Shown here: one piece after another, positions 53,000-62,660 of the stretch | Layout of the letters: every line of letters starts with the position of its first letter | Position numbering within the stretch: the first letter of the stretch is position 1 | DNA from: an uncultured Collinsella sp. | GTDB lineage: Bacteria; Actinomycetota; Coriobacteriia; Coriobacteriales; Coriobacteriaceae | Assembly: GCA_958403385.1 (NCBI GenBank) | Contig: CATXXC010000002.1 | Coordinates: 62,001 to 126,000 of the forward strand | DNA length: 64,000 nt | Reading direction: 5' to 3' | Made by a program: the position numbers and the translations under genes | Notes under the pieces: model-generated | Database searches by the model: none | Told to the model about the DNA's origin: nothing | The model's input: the letters and a program-made list of their open reading frames with translations, nothing else

Positions 53000-54811
53000 A
53001 TGAATACTTCAATTGACATTTCCCACATCCGCAACTTCTCAATTGTTGCGCACATCGACCATGGCAAGTCCACGATCAGTGACCGTATCCTCGAGCTCAC
53101 CCATACCGTCGACGAGCGCGACATGGAGTCGCAGCTGCTCGACACCATGGATATCGAGCGCGAGCGCGGCATCACGATCAAGTCCAACGCCGTCCGCGTG
53201 TCCTATGACGCCGACGACGGCGAGACGTATCAGTTCAACCTCATCGATACGCCGGGCCACGTGGACTTTACCTATGAGGTCTCGCGTTCGCTGGCCGCCT
53301 GCGAGGGCGCGGTGCTCGTCGTTGACGCCACGCAGGGTGTCGAGGCGCAGACCGTCTCCAACGCGACGCTCGCCATGAACGCCAATCTGGACATTGTGCC
53401 GGCCATCAACAAGATCGACCTGCCCTCGGCCCATCCCGATGAGGTTAAGACCGAGATCGAGGATGACCTGGCGATCCCTGCCGATGACGCCGTGTGTGTC
53501 TCGGGCAAGACCGGCGAGGGCATTCACGATCTGCTGGAGTCCATTGTCTTTTTGATCTCTCCGCCTAAGGGCGATGCAAATGCTCCGCTCAAAGCGCTCA
53601 TTCTGGATTCGTACTTTGACGAGTATCGCGGCGTGGTGGCCACGGTGCGCGTCTTTGACGGCTCCATCAAAAAGGGCGATACCCTGCGCATGATGCAGGC
53701 AAAGGGCGACTTTTTGGTCGATGGCGTGGGCGTCAAGCGTCCCGCCGAGACCCCGGTCGACGCGCTGACGGTCGGCGAGGTCGGATACGTGGTCACGGGC
53801 CTGAAGGATCCCGAGGCCGTTCGCGTGGGCGATACCCTCACGTGGGCGTCGAATCCCTGCCCCGAGCCGCTTCCCGGTTACCGCGAGGCCAAGCCCATGG
53901 TCTATACGGGCCTGTTCCCGATCGATAACAAGGACTACGAGAACCTGCGTGACGCGCTCGATAAGCTGCACGTCAACGACCCGTCGTTGGTATGGGAGCC
54001 CGAGACCTCGGTGGCGCTCGGCTTTGGCTTCCGCGTGGGCTTCTTGGGCCTGCTGCACATGGAGGTCGTTAAGGAGCGCCTCGAGCGTGAGTTCAACTTG
54101 GACCTCATTGCCACGAGCCCTTCGGTCGACTATCACGTGTACAAGACCGATGGCGAGATGGTCGATGTCCGCAGCCCGCAGGACCTGCCCGAGACCACGC
54201 GTATCGAGCGCATTGAGGAGCCGTACCTCAAGGCTAAGATCATCTGCCCGCCCGAGTATACGGGTGCCGTCATGCAGCTCGCTATCGAGCACCGCGGCAT
54301 TACGACCGACATGATCCATCTCACGAGCAAGTCGGTCGAGATGCGCTTTGATATGCCGCTTGCCGAGCTCATCTTGGACTTCTTTGACCAGCTCAAGAGC
54401 CGTACCAAGGGCTATGCCTCGTTGGACTACGAGTTCAACGAGTACCGTCCCTCCGAGCTCGTTAAGCTCGATATTTTGCTTTCGGGCGACGAGGTAGACG
54501 CGCTGTCGTTTATCGTCCACAAGGACAAGGCCTACGGTCTTGCCCGCGGCCTATGCGACAAGCTCAAGGAGATCATTCCGCGCCAGCTGTTCGAGGTGCC
54601 CATCCAGGGTGCTATCGGCAACAAGATCATTGCCCGCTCCACCGTCAAGGCACGTCGCAAGGACGTGCTTGCCAAGTGCTACGGCGGCGATATTTCGCGT
54701 AAGCGCAAACTGCTCGAGAAGCAGAAAGAGGGCAAGAAGCGCATGAAGGCCATCGGCTCGGTCGAGGTCCCGCAGGAGGCCTTTATGGCGATTCTCAAGG
54801 TGGACGAGTAG
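53000..54811 (+). CDS. lepA: Elongation factor 4 (LepA)
   Basis: Ribosomal back-translocase GTPase. The 603-residue protein has G1 IAHIDHGKSTISDR, G3 DTPGHVDFTYEVSR, G4 NKIDLP, and the LepA-specific C-terminal domain (SYGGDISRKRKLLEKQKEGK-like, here CYGGDISRKRKLL). The frame can be extended to 52940 but that region is the rpsT terminator, so ATG 53000 is used. No ribosome binding site, consistent with a leaderless mRNA. Confidence 0.97.
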   Translation: MNTSIDISHIRNFSIVAHIDHGKSTISDRILELTHTVDERDMESQLLDTMDIERERGITIKSNAVRVSYDADDGETYQFNLIDTPGHVDFTYEVSRSLAACEGAVLVVDATQGVEAQTVSNATLAMNANLDIVPAINKIDLPSAHPDEVKTEIEDDLAIPADDAVCVSGKTGEGIHDLLESIVFLISPPKGDANAPLKALILDSYFDEYRGVVATVRVFDGSIKKGDTLRMMQAKGDFLVDGVGVKRPAETPVDALTVGEVGYVVTGLKDPEAVRVGDTLTWASNPCPEPLPGYREAKPMVYTGLFPIDNKDYENLRDALDKLHVNDPSLVWEPETSVALGFGFRVGFLGLLHMEVVKERLEREFNLDLIATSPSVDYHVYKTDGEMVDVRSPQDLPETTRIERIEEPYLKAKIICPPEYTGAVMQLAIEHRGITTDMIHLTSKSVEMRFDMPLAELILDFFDQLKSRTKGYASLDYEFNEYRPSELVKLDILLSGDEVDALSFIVHKDKAYGLARGLCDKLKEIIPRQLFEVPIQGAIGNKIIARSTVKARRKDVLAKCYGGDISRKRKLLEKQKEGKKRMKAIGSVEVPQEAFMAILKVDE

Positions 54812-54815
54812 GCCT

Positions 54816-55859
54816 ATGGCGCTTTCCGAATACAGCGAGCGGTTGCTGGGCGCCTATGCCGAGCAACCGTTCCTTATGGCTCCCATGGCGGGCGTGACCG
54901 ACCCTGCCTACCGCATCATGTGCCGCCGCCGCGGTGCCAACCTTGCCTACAGCGAGATGGTGAGCGTGGCAGGCCTTGCCTATGCCAGCAACAAAACGTG
55001 GCGCCTGGTGCTGCCGGCCGACGAGGAGCAGCAGATTTGTGTGCAGCTCTTTGGCTCCAAGCCCGATCAGTTTGCGAGTGCCGTCGCCGCCGTCGAGGAG
55101 CGCGTTGGCGATCGCCTGTCGCTCATCGATATCAATATGGCATGCCCCGCCCGCAAGGTCGTTACCAAGGGCGAGGGCTCGGCGCTCATACGCACGCCCG
55201 ATTTGGCCGAGAAGATCGTCGAGGCGGCGGTGGGCGCGGCGCATGTACCCGTGACCGTCAAGATTCGCAAAGGCTTTTATGCCGAGGACCGTAATGCCGC
55301 GACGTTTGCCCAGATGCTCGAAGGCGCCGGTGCCGCCGCGGTGGCGGTGCATGGCCGCTGCGCCACGCAGCTCTATACGGGCCAGGCCGATTGGTCGGTC
55401 GTCGATGAGGTTGCCGACGCCGTTGAGATTCCCGTGATCGGTTCGGGCGACGTGTTTACCGCCGAGGATGCCGCGGAGCATCTGCGCAACTCGGGCGCCA
55501 GCGCGGTGTTTATCGCGCGCGGTATCTACGGGAACCCGTGGGTGTTTGGCGATGCTCGCGCCCTTGCGCTCGATGGCATACCGGTGCCGGTTCGCAGCTC
55601 CGTCGAGCGCCTGGACGCCCTGCGTGAGCACCTAACGCTGACACATGAGCTCCTGCCGCTTATGTCGCGTGCCCGTACGTACGCAAGCTGGTACTTAAAA
55701 GGCATGCCCCATGCCGCCGCTTGGCGTGCCCATGTGGTGCGCTGCTCCACGTATGAGGAGTTTATGGTGCTGGTCGATGAGATCGAGCATGATGCGGTGG
55801 CCTGCGAGGCCGCCCTTGCCGCTGGCAAGTCGGTGCCTGCTCATCCGCTGGAGGCTTAA
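54816..55859 (+). CDS. dusB: tRNA-dihydrouridine synthase
   Basis: FMN enzyme reducing uridines in tRNA. The 347-residue protein begins the fold with FLMAPMAGVTDPAYRIMCR, has the catalytic-Cys segment DINMACPARKVVTKGEGSAL in part, and VAVHGRCATQLYTGQADW. Four bases after lepA. The exact Dus class (DusB-like) is by similarity. Confidence 0.93.
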   Translation: MALSEYSERLLGAYAEQPFLMAPMAGVTDPAYRIMCRRRGANLAYSEMVSVAGLAYASNKTWRLVLPADEEQQICVQLFGSKPDQFASAVAAVEERVGDRLSLIDINMACPARKVVTKGEGSALIRTPDLAEKIVEAAVGAAHVPVTVKIRKGFYAEDRNAATFAQMLEGAGAAAVAVHGRCATQLYTGQADWSVVDEVADAVEIPVIGSGDVFTAEDAAEHLRNSGASAVFIARGIYGNPWVFGDARALALDGIPVPVRSSVERLDALREHLTLTHELLPLMSRARTYASWYLKGMPHAAAWRAHVVRCSTYEEFMVLVDEIEHDAVACEAALAAGKSVPAHPLEA

Positions 55860-55861
55860 GG

Positions 55862-57094
55862 GTGGCCGTTACCGCGCTGTACGTGCACGTGCCGTTTTGC
55901 GCCCAAAAGTGCCGGTACTGCGACTTTGACTCGCGCAGTTTTTCTCCGTGCGACCTGAGTGCTGCGCTCGATGTCTATTTTGAGCAGTTGTTCGCGCGCC
56001 TCGATGCTTTTGGCAAGGCTGGGGCCCTTGACCATATCCGCACCGTCTATGTTGGCGGCGGTACGCCGTCGCTGGCGGGGGAGCGCCTGGTGGAGCTGGC
56101 GCGGCGTATTCGTGCGTGGTGCGCCCCCGTTGAGTTTACCTGCGAGGCCAATCCCGAGTCGCTGACCGCCGAGCTTGCCACTGCGCTTGCCAAGGTTGGT
56201 GTCACACGCGTCTCTCTGGGCGTGCAAACGCTCGATAACACCGAACTTACCGCCATCGGCCGTATTCACGATGCCGATCGGGCGTTTGCCGCCATCGCGA
56301 CGGTCAAGAACTCTGGGCTTGACGTGTCGTGCGACCTTATGTGCGGACTTCCCGGGCAGACCGCAGCGAGTTGGAAGCGCACGCTCGATGGCGTGCTGGC
56401 GGCGGCTCCGCATCATGTGTCGGTCTACCCGCTCACGCTTGAGGAGGGGACTCCCCTTTATCGCATGGCGTGCCGCGACGAGTCGGTCGAGCCCGACGAG
56501 GATTTTCAAGCTTCGTGCATGGATGTGGCGCGTGAGCGTCTGGCTGCGGCCGGCTATCACCCGTATGAGGTGGCAAGCTATGCGCTCGACGGACATGAGT
56601 GCGCCCATAACATTGCCTACTGGACCGGCCAGGGCTATTTGGGCCTGGGTCGTTCCGCCGCGGGCATGCTCGACGCCGAGGATTTCGACCGTCTTGCAGG
56701 TTTGTTCCCCGGCGTGTCTTCTCGAGGCGATTCGTACCGCGTGCGTCTGGTGCAACGTGACGATGACGCGACGGCGTTTGAGGCCGAATATCTGTCGCAG
56801 CGTGAGGCTGCGGCTGAAGACCTGATGCTGTCTTGTCGCATGACGGGCGGTGTTGCGTCCGACCTGTTGGTTCGTGCAGCTTGCGTCATCCCGGCCGATG
56901 AGCTGGCAGCTGCCTGCGATCGCGCGCTCGAATTGGGTCTTGCCACTTGGGTGCCCGAGACGCTCGGGGTCCATGAGGGACCTTTCACTTCGGCAGATGT
57001 CGTCGCGGGCTATGTTCGAGCTCGTCTGGCGCCGACACACTTGGGCTGGCTCGATGGAAATGTTCTGTTCGAGCTGTTTTGGGATCTAGCTTAG
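55862..57094 (+). CDS. hemW: Radical SAM heme chaperone HemW
   Basis: Coproporphyrinogen-oxidase-like radical SAM protein; HemW binds heme rather than oxidising coproporphyrinogen. The 410-residue chain has the cluster motif VPFCAQKCRYCDFDSR near residue 11-26 and YVGGGTPSLAG. The first cluster ligand is set as C-x3-C-x2-C, with the fourth Cys of true HemN positions not evident, so HemW is preferred. GTG start two bases after dusB; in many bacteria it lies between lepA and hrcA-dnaJ. Confidence 0.9.
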   Translation: MAVTALYVHVPFCAQKCRYCDFDSRSFSPCDLSAALDVYFEQLFARLDAFGKAGALDHIRTVYVGGGTPSLAGERLVELARRIRAWCAPVEFTCEANPESLTAELATALAKVGVTRVSLGVQTLDNTELTAIGRIHDADRAFAAIATVKNSGLDVSCDLMCGLPGQTAASWKRTLDGVLAAAPHHVSVYPLTLEEGTPLYRMACRDESVEPDEDFQASCMDVARERLAAAGYHPYEVASYALDGHECAHNIAYWTGQGYLGLGRSAAGMLDAEDFDRLAGLFPGVSSRGDSYRVRLVQRDDDATAFEAEYLSQREAAAEDLMLSCRMTGGVASDLLVRAACVIPADELAAACDRALELGLATWVPETLGVHEGPFTSADVVAGYVRARLAPTHLGWLDGNVLFELFWDLA

Positions 57095-57104
57095 GCCGCT
57101 CGGG

Positions 57105-57110
57105 TAGAAT
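57105..57110 (+). promoter_or_regulatory. Possible -10 upstream of the first dnaJ
   Basis: TAGAAT at 57105-57110 lies about 40 bases before the ribosome binding site; no clear -35. Confidence 0.35.
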
Positions 57111-57152
57111 TACCGGAATATATACGCTGCTGTGAGCAGGAGGTTGCCGCGC

Positions 57153-58256
57153 ATGGCGACGATGAACGAAAAAGATTACTACGAGATTCTGGGTGTCTCC
57201 AAGGACGCCACCTCGCGTGATATTCAAAAGGCCTTTCAGCAAAAGGCCCGCAAGCTCCATCCGGACGTCAACAAAGAGCCGGATGCCGAGGAAAAGTTTA
57301 AAGAGGTTTCCGAGGCCTACGCCGTGCTTTCGGATGAGCAAAAACGTGCGCGCTACGACGCCATGCGCTCGGGCAATCCCTTTGCCGGTGCTCCTACGGC
57401 TTCGCCCTATGGTGGCGGCTACGCCGGCAACACAGGCTATGGCAATCCCTTTGAGGGCGGTTTTCCCTTTGGCGGCGCTTGGGGCCAGCAGCGTCGTGGG
57501 CAGGCTGCTTACAATCCCGAGAACGGCGCCAATGTGGTCGTCGATATCAAACTCGACGCCAAGGAGGCCAAGGGCGGTGCCCGCAAGACCGTCCGCTATA
57601 CGCGCTTCGATACCTGTGGTCACTGCGGTGGTTCGGGCTCTGTTTCGTCCGAGCATGCACATACCTGTCCGAGCTGCGGCGGTCGCGGTCACATCGATGT
57701 CGACCTGTCCTTTCTGTTTGGTGCCGGCACGTTCCAGTCGGTCTGCCCTGAGTGCGGTGGCTCCGGTAAGGTCGTCGCCGACCCCTGTCCCGATTGCGGC
57801 GGCAGCGGGCGGACCCGTGTGACCTCCGAGCAGACGATTGAGTTTCCCGCCGGCACGCACGATGGCGACGAGGTCCGTATTGGCGGCATGGGTCACGCCG
57901 GCACCAACGGCGCCTCTGGCGGTGATCTGGTCGGTCGCGCCCATGTTGAGGCCGAGCGCCTGGAAGGCAAGGCCCGTACCGGTTTTTACCTGATGGGCAT
58001 CGTGGCGCCGTTTTTGGTGCTATCGGCCATCTCGGGCGTGTTCTCGGCCTTTGCCGTGATGTGCTCTATTCCGTTTGCCATGGGCCTGTTCATGGTGCTC
58101 TCGGACGGCGTGCTGCACCGCAGCCTGCTGTGGTGGAAGCGCGGCGCGATGCAGTTTGCCAACGGTTTTGCCAATGGCTTCATGTTCGCGCTCGTGTCGG
58201 TTTGGTTCGCGAGCTGCTCGCAACGGGCCATGCTTTCGCCGTACCAAATGCAATAA
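57153..58256 (+). CDS. Membrane-linked DnaJ-like protein with truncated substrate domain
   Basis: A 367-residue J-domain protein. The J-domain (8-70) has HPD at 36-38, followed by a Gly/Phe-rich linker (~73-112) and four zinc-finger repeats with Cys pairs at 155/158, 172/175, 198/201 and 212/215. Only a short piece of the first substrate-binding domain remains, then hydrophobic segments at about 277-316 and 335-356 replace the rest. It therefore looks anchored in the membrane. ATG 57153 follows AGGAGG. A complete dnaJ lies directly downstream. No hrcA or dnaK is adjacent. Confidence 0.85.
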   Translation: MATMNEKDYYEILGVSKDATSRDIQKAFQQKARKLHPDVNKEPDAEEKFKEVSEAYAVLSDEQKRARYDAMRSGNPFAGAPTASPYGGGYAGNTGYGNPFEGGFPFGGAWGQQRRGQAAYNPENGANVVVDIKLDAKEAKGGARKTVRYTRFDTCGHCGGSGSVSSEHAHTCPSCGGRGHIDVDLSFLFGAGTFQSVCPECGGSGKVVADPCPDCGGSGRTRVTSEQTIEFPAGTHDGDEVRIGGMGHAGTNGASGGDLVGRAHVEAERLEGKARTGFYLMGIVAPFLVLSAISGVFSAFAVMCSIPFAMGLFMVLSDGVLHRSLLWWKRGAMQFANGFANGFMFALVSVWFASCSQRAMLSPYQMQ

Positions 58257-58337
58257 CATCAAACCCTCTGTTTGCGGTCGGCCCTGCTTGGGTATAGGAC
58301 GCACTGTGACAATAATGAAAGTCGGAAGGATTCGGTT

Positions 58338-59486
58338 GTGTCGGAAAATAGGGATTACTACGAGGTGCTTGGCGTCGACAGGGATGCCGACGCGCGGACG
58401 ATTAAGCGTGCGTTTCTAAAGAAGGCCCGTACCGTACATCCGGATGTTTCGGACGACCCCGAGGCCGAGGCCAAGTTCAAGGAGCTCAACGAGGCCTATT
58501 CCGTTCTTTCCGATGAGCAGAAGCGTGCTAACTACGACCGTTACGGCACTGCCGACGGCCCTGGTGGTTCGGGCTACGTCGATATCGACGATATCTTTGG
58601 TGGCATGGGCATGGACGACTTGTTCTCGTCGTTCTTTGGCGGCGGTGCCGGCGGTGGCGCCCGCAGCCGTCGTGAGCGTCGTCGCGGACGTGATATGGCC
58701 ATCTCGCTTTCGGTGACGCTCGAGGAGGCGGCGCTCGGCTGCAAAAAGACGATCAGCTATGACCGCCTTGCTCCTTGCGAGGACTGCAACGGCACCGGTA
58801 GGGCAGAGGGCGCACAGGAAAAGCAGTGCGGCCGCTGCCACGGCACGGGCTATGTCACGACGGTTCAGCGATCGTTTTTGGGCCAGGTTCAGTCCTCTTC
58901 GCCTTGCCCCGACTGCCATGGCGAGGGCACGGTCATCGACCATCCCTGCGAGACCTGCGACGGTCAGGGCCGCACGCCTTCGCATGAAAAGATCGACATC
59001 GATATTCCTGCCGGCGTTTCGACCGGTCGCCAGCTGCGTGTGAACGGCTTTGGCGAGGCCGGTCTTCGCGGCGAGCCTTCGGGCGACCTGATTGTCAACG
59101 TGCGCGTTGCCGACCATGAGTGCTTTAAGCGCAACGGGGACGACCTGTACCTGGTGAGCGATATCTCGATTGCGCAGGCTGCGCTCGGCTGCGAGATCGA
59201 GGTCGAGGGCATTATGCCCGACGAGGTCGTTAAGGTGACGGTTCCCGCCGGCGCCCAGTACGGCGACACCGTGAGCGTCAATAATTACGGCATGCCGCGC
59301 ATTGGCGGTGGCGGTTCGCGTGGCCGCCTGATCGTGCAACTGCGCGTGGTCGTTCCCACCAATCTTTCCAATAAGCAGCGCGAGCTGCTCCGTGCTTTTG
59401 CCGATGAGATGGGCGATGACGTCGCTTCCGGTAAGAAGTCGGTGACCGACCGTATCAAGAGTGCCCTCGACGATATCCTCGATTAA
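58338..59486 (+). CDS. dnaJ: Chaperone DnaJ
   Basis: DnaK co-chaperone. The 382-residue chain has the J-domain with VHPDVSDD (HPD near 34), a Gly/Phe segment with a long acidic-glycine linker (DDIFGGMGMDD...FFGGGAGGGA), a four-repeat zinc finger (CEDCNGTG, CGRCHGTG, CPDCHGEG, CETCDGQG), and both C-terminal substrate domains. GTG 58338 has GGAAGGA upstream; the longer frame from 58272 is not family-like. Confidence 0.95.
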   Translation: MSENRDYYEVLGVDRDADARTIKRAFLKKARTVHPDVSDDPEAEAKFKELNEAYSVLSDEQKRANYDRYGTADGPGGSGYVDIDDIFGGMGMDDLFSSFFGGGAGGGARSRRERRRGRDMAISLSVTLEEAALGCKKTISYDRLAPCEDCNGTGRAEGAQEKQCGRCHGTGYVTTVQRSFLGQVQSSSPCPDCHGEGTVIDHPCETCDGQGRTPSHEKIDIDIPAGVSTGRQLRVNGFGEAGLRGEPSGDLIVNVRVADHECFKRNGDDLYLVSDISIAQAALGCEIEVEGIMPDEVVKVTVPAGAQYGDTVSVNNYGMPRIGGGGSRGRLIVQLRVVVPTNLSNKQRELLRAFADEMGDDVASGKKSVTDRIKSALDDILD

Positions 59487-59495
59487 GGAGCCCGC

Positions 59496-60788
59496 GTGCT
59501 CGCACCCCATATTTCCGTCGTCAACCTCGGCTGCCGTGTCAACCGGGTTGAGTCTGACCGTATCACTGCCGATCTTATGCGCTTGGGCTTTGCTATTGTG
59601 GAGCCCCAGGATGCCGATCTGATCGTCATTAACACTTGTGCCGTTACGGGCGAGGCCGAGGCCAAGACCCGTAAGGCCGTCCGTCATGCGCTGGCCCATC
59701 CAAACGAGCCCTATGTGGTCGTGACCGGATGCGTGGTCAATTTGCATCCCGAGGAGCTGTCGGAGCTTTCGGATCGCGTGATTGCCGAGCCGTCCAAGAT
59801 AGATGTCGCCGAACGTGTATGCGAGGTGCTGGGTGTTGAGTCCGATAGCGTTCCCGCCTGCAGCGATGGCGAGGTGGTCGATGCGCTCGGTCGCTCTCGC
59901 CTGGGCGTGAAGATTCAGGATGGCTGCAACCATCGCTGCACCTATTGCATTGTGTGGAAGGCGCGCGGCCCCGAGCGCTCCGTGCCCGTCGAGTCCGTGC
60001 TCGAGCAAGCTCGCGAGGCCCAGGAGGCCGGCGTGCCCGAGGTGGTGCTGACCGGTGTGAACCTGGGTGCCTACGATGGCAAGAGCGCGACCGACGAGCA
60101 CGTCGAAATCGATGAGCTGCTCGTGGCCATCATGGAGCGCACGTCTATTCCGCATGTGCGCATTTCCTCGGTCGAGCCCATGGATATCTCCGAGCGCCTG
60201 CTTAAGGTTATGGCGCGCTACCCGCAGCGTATCGCCCCGTTTTTGCACCTGCCCGTGCAGTCCGGCTGCACGGCGACCCTGCATCGCATGGGCCGTCCCT
60301 ATAGCGCCGAAGCCTTTGAGGACACGGTGCGTATGATTCGCGCCAACTTGCCCCAGGCGTCCCTTTCGTGCGATGTCATCGTCGGTTTTCCTGGTGAGAC
60401 GGACGAGGAGTTCGAGGAGTCGCTGGCGCTGTGCCGCCGTGTGGGTTTCTCGCGTATGCACGTGTTTCGCTACAGCAAGCGTCCCGGTACCCTTGCTGCC
60501 GACATGCCCGACCAGGTGCCACCCGAGGTTATGGCCGAGCGCAGCCGCCGTATGCGGGCCGCCGCACAGGAGCTCGCTATTGCCGACGCTCGTCGTCGCG
60601 TGGGCACGGTCGAGCGTGCGGTGCTCGAGTATGGCGACAACCTGACGCTCGGTTCGTTCCATCATGCCCGTCTTGATGATACCTGTGGACTCACAGCCCC
60701 TTGCCTGCTCGATGTTGCTATCATCGGAGTCGATGATTCCGGCTTGGTCCATGCACGCAGGGAGGTTCATGGAAGCCTCGAAGATTAG
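59496..60788 (+). CDS. mtaB: tRNA t6A37 methylthiotransferase MtaB
   Basis: Radical SAM enzyme adding the methylthio group of ms2t6A37. The 430-residue protein has the N-terminal UPF0004 cysteines (NLGCRVN, INTCAVTG, VTGCVVN), the radical SAM motif CNHRCTYCIV near residue 145-154, and a C-terminal TRAM-like region. The NLGCRVN form points to MtaB rather than MiaB or RimO. GTG start nine bases after dnaJ. Confidence 0.94.
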   Translation: MLAPHISVVNLGCRVNRVESDRITADLMRLGFAIVEPQDADLIVINTCAVTGEAEAKTRKAVRHALAHPNEPYVVVTGCVVNLHPEELSELSDRVIAEPSKIDVAERVCEVLGVESDSVPACSDGEVVDALGRSRLGVKIQDGCNHRCTYCIVWKARGPERSVPVESVLEQAREAQEAGVPEVVLTGVNLGAYDGKSATDEHVEIDELLVAIMERTSIPHVRISSVEPMDISERLLKVMARYPQRIAPFLHLPVQSGCTATLHRMGRPYSAEAFEDTVRMIRANLPQASLSCDVIVGFPGETDEEFEESLALCRRVGFSRMHVFRYSKRPGTLAADMPDQVPPEVMAERSRRMRAAAQELAIADARRRVGTVERAVLEYGDNLTLGSFHHARLDDTCGLTAPCLLDVAIIGVDDSGLVHARREVHGSLED

Positions 60789-61755
60789 ACTTACCGTTCC
60801 CGAGGGTATCGACCCCTCGCGCGTTTTGGGCGCCGGCGATGGCGCCCTTCGTGCACTCGAGAACTTGGTGCGCGCCCATGTGGTTGCCCGCGGTGACAGC
60901 GTTGCCGTGAGCGGCGATCCGGACGAGGTCGAGCTCGTGGCGCGTTTTTTCGAACATGCCTTTCGTGAGGCCGCTGCCGGGCGCACGCTTTCTGCCGATG
61001 ATGTCTCGCGCTGTCTGGCCGTTCTGCGCGACGGCGAGCATGATGCCTCGTCGTTGCGCGATGACGTGCTGCTATCGTATCGCGGTCGCGTTATCCGCCC
61101 CAAGACGCTCGGCCAAAAGCGCTATGTGGATGCCATCCGCTCTTCTACCATCACGTTTGGCCTCGGTCCCGCCGGTACCGGTAAAACCTATCTGGCCATG
61201 GCGCTCGCCGTCGCCGCGCTCAAGCGCCATGAGGTAGGCCGCCTGATCCTGACGCGCCCGGTTGTCGAGGCGGGGGAGAACCTGGGCTTTTTGCCCGGCA
61301 CCCTCGAGGAAAAGATCGACCCGTATATGCGCCCGCTCTATGATGCCCTCTTTGACATGATGGATCGCGAGCGCACCGATGAGCTTATGGAGCGTGGCGT
61401 GATCGAGATCGCCCCGCTCGCCTACATGCGCGGTCGAACGCTGAGTGATGCCTTTGTGGTGCTCGATGAGGCACAAAACACAACGCCTGAGCAGATGAAG
61501 ATGTTCCTGACGCGTCTGGGTTTTAATTCCAAGTTCGTGATTACCGGCGACCTGAGCCAGCGTGACCTGGTGGGTCGCCGCGGCGGTCTTGCCGATGTCG
61601 AAAGGATTTTGGGTCGCGTCGACGATGTGGCATTTTCGCACCTGGAGCGTGCCGATGTGGTTCGCCATGCCCTGGTGGGCCGTATCGTTGAGGCCTATGA
61701 TGCATACGACGATGCGCGTGAGCAGCGCGCACACGATCGAAAGGAGTCCCGTTGA
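60769..61755 (+). CDS. phoH: PhoH-family ATPase
   Basis: A 328-residue P-loop ATPase of the PhoH family, often linked to RNA metabolism and usually paired with ybeY as here. Walker A is GLGPAGTGKTYLA near 134-146, Walker B VVLDEAQNTTPEQMKMFLTR in part, and the ITGDLSQRDL motif follows. ATG 60769 has GGGAGG upstream and overlaps the end of mtaB by 20 bases. Confidence 0.94.
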   Translation: MEASKIRLTVPEGIDPSRVLGAGDGALRALENLVRAHVVARGDSVAVSGDPDEVELVARFFEHAFREAAAGRTLSADDVSRCLAVLRDGEHDASSLRDDVLLSYRGRVIRPKTLGQKRYVDAIRSSTITFGLGPAGTGKTYLAMALAVAALKRHEVGRLILTRPVVEAGENLGFLPGTLEEKIDPYMRPLYDALFDMMDRERTDELMERGVIEIAPLAYMRGRTLSDAFVVLDEAQNTTPEQMKMFLTRLGFNSKFVITGDLSQRDLVGRRGGLADVERILGRVDDVAFSHLERADVVRHALVGRIVEAYDAYDDAREQRAHDRKESR

Positions 61756-62261
61756 GTGTATTGATCAGCAACGATGCCGAGCTCGATACGCTGCTCGATG
61801 CCCAGGAGGTGGAGCACATCTGCGGAGTTGTGCTTGCCGCCGAGGGTGTTGAGCGTGAGGTTGAGATTTCCCTTTCGTATGTCGATGAAGACGAGATGCA
61901 CGAGCTCAACCACGAGTGGCGCGGCATCGATCGCACCACCGACGTGCTCTCGTTTGAATGCGACTCGGCCTTTGACGAGGACATTCCCGCCGACGAGACG
62001 CTTGAGCTCGGCGATATTATCCTGGCCCCGCAGGTTATTGCCCGCCAGGCCCCCGGCTTTGGCAACAGTCCCGCCGATGAGTGCCGGCTGATGCTTGTTC
62101 ACGGCATGCTGCACCTGCTGGGCTATGACCACATCGAGGACGACGAGGCCGAGGTCATGGAGGCCCGTGAGGATGCCATCCTGCGCGACTTGGCGCTTGA
62201 GCGCGGCGAGGACCCCAAACTCGTCCACGTCGGCCCCATAACCAATCATTCCCACGACTAG
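61752..62261 (+). CDS. ybeY: Endoribonuclease YbeY
   Basis: Zinc endoribonuclease in 16S 3'-end maturation and ribosome quality control. The metal motif HGMLHLLGYDH is intact near residue 116-126, preceded by the DVLSFECDSAF region. TTG start with AAAGGAG upstream, overlapping the phoH stop. The ybeY-dgkA-era-recO order is typical. Confidence 0.94.
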   Translation: MSVLISNDAELDTLLDAQEVEHICGVVLAAEGVEREVEISLSYVDEDEMHELNHEWRGIDRTTDVLSFECDSAFDEDIPADETLELGDIILAPQVIARQAPGFGNSPADECRLMLVHGMLHLLGYDHIEDDEAEVMEAREDAILRDLALERGEDPKLVHVGPITNHSHD

Positions 62262-62270
62262 GAGCCGTCT

Positions 62271-62648
62271 ATGATTCCCGGATCGAACAAGGACCATCCG
62301 TCCTTTTTAAAGTCGTTCTCATACGCGATGGAGGGCTTCGTCACTGCCGTCAAGACCGAGCGCAATATCAAGGTCATGCTCGCGGCGGGCGCGTGCACCG
62401 TCATTGCCGGCTGCATCGTGGGGCTCGATATTGCCGAGTGGGCTACGGTCATCATTTGCTGCGGCCTGGTGATTCACGGCGAGCTGTGCAATACCGCCAT
62501 GGAGGCGATTGTGGACCTGGCGACCCAGGAGCTGCATCCGCTGGCCAAGCGCGCGAAGGATATCGCCGCTGCCTCTGTATACGTTCTTTCCATTACCGCC
62601 GCGATCGTGGGCTTGCTTGTCTTTGCTCACGCGCTCGACTTTATTTAG
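62271..62648 (+). CDS. dgkA: Undecaprenol / diacylglycerol kinase DgkA
   Basis: Small trimeric membrane kinase; Gram-positive members phosphorylate undecaprenol. The 125-residue protein has three membrane helices and the signature GELCNTAMEAIVDLAT (Glu and Asn metal ligands). FSYAMEGFVTAVKTERN is the amphipathic start. It recycles the lipid made by uppS at 28 kb. Confidence 0.93.
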   Translation: MIPGSNKDHPSFLKSFSYAMEGFVTAVKTERNIKVMLAAGACTVIAGCIVGLDIAEWATVIICCGLVIHGELCNTAMEAIVDLATQELHPLAKRAKDIAAASVYVLSITAAIVGLLVFAHALDFI

Positions 62649-62660
62649 AAAGGGATTCCC

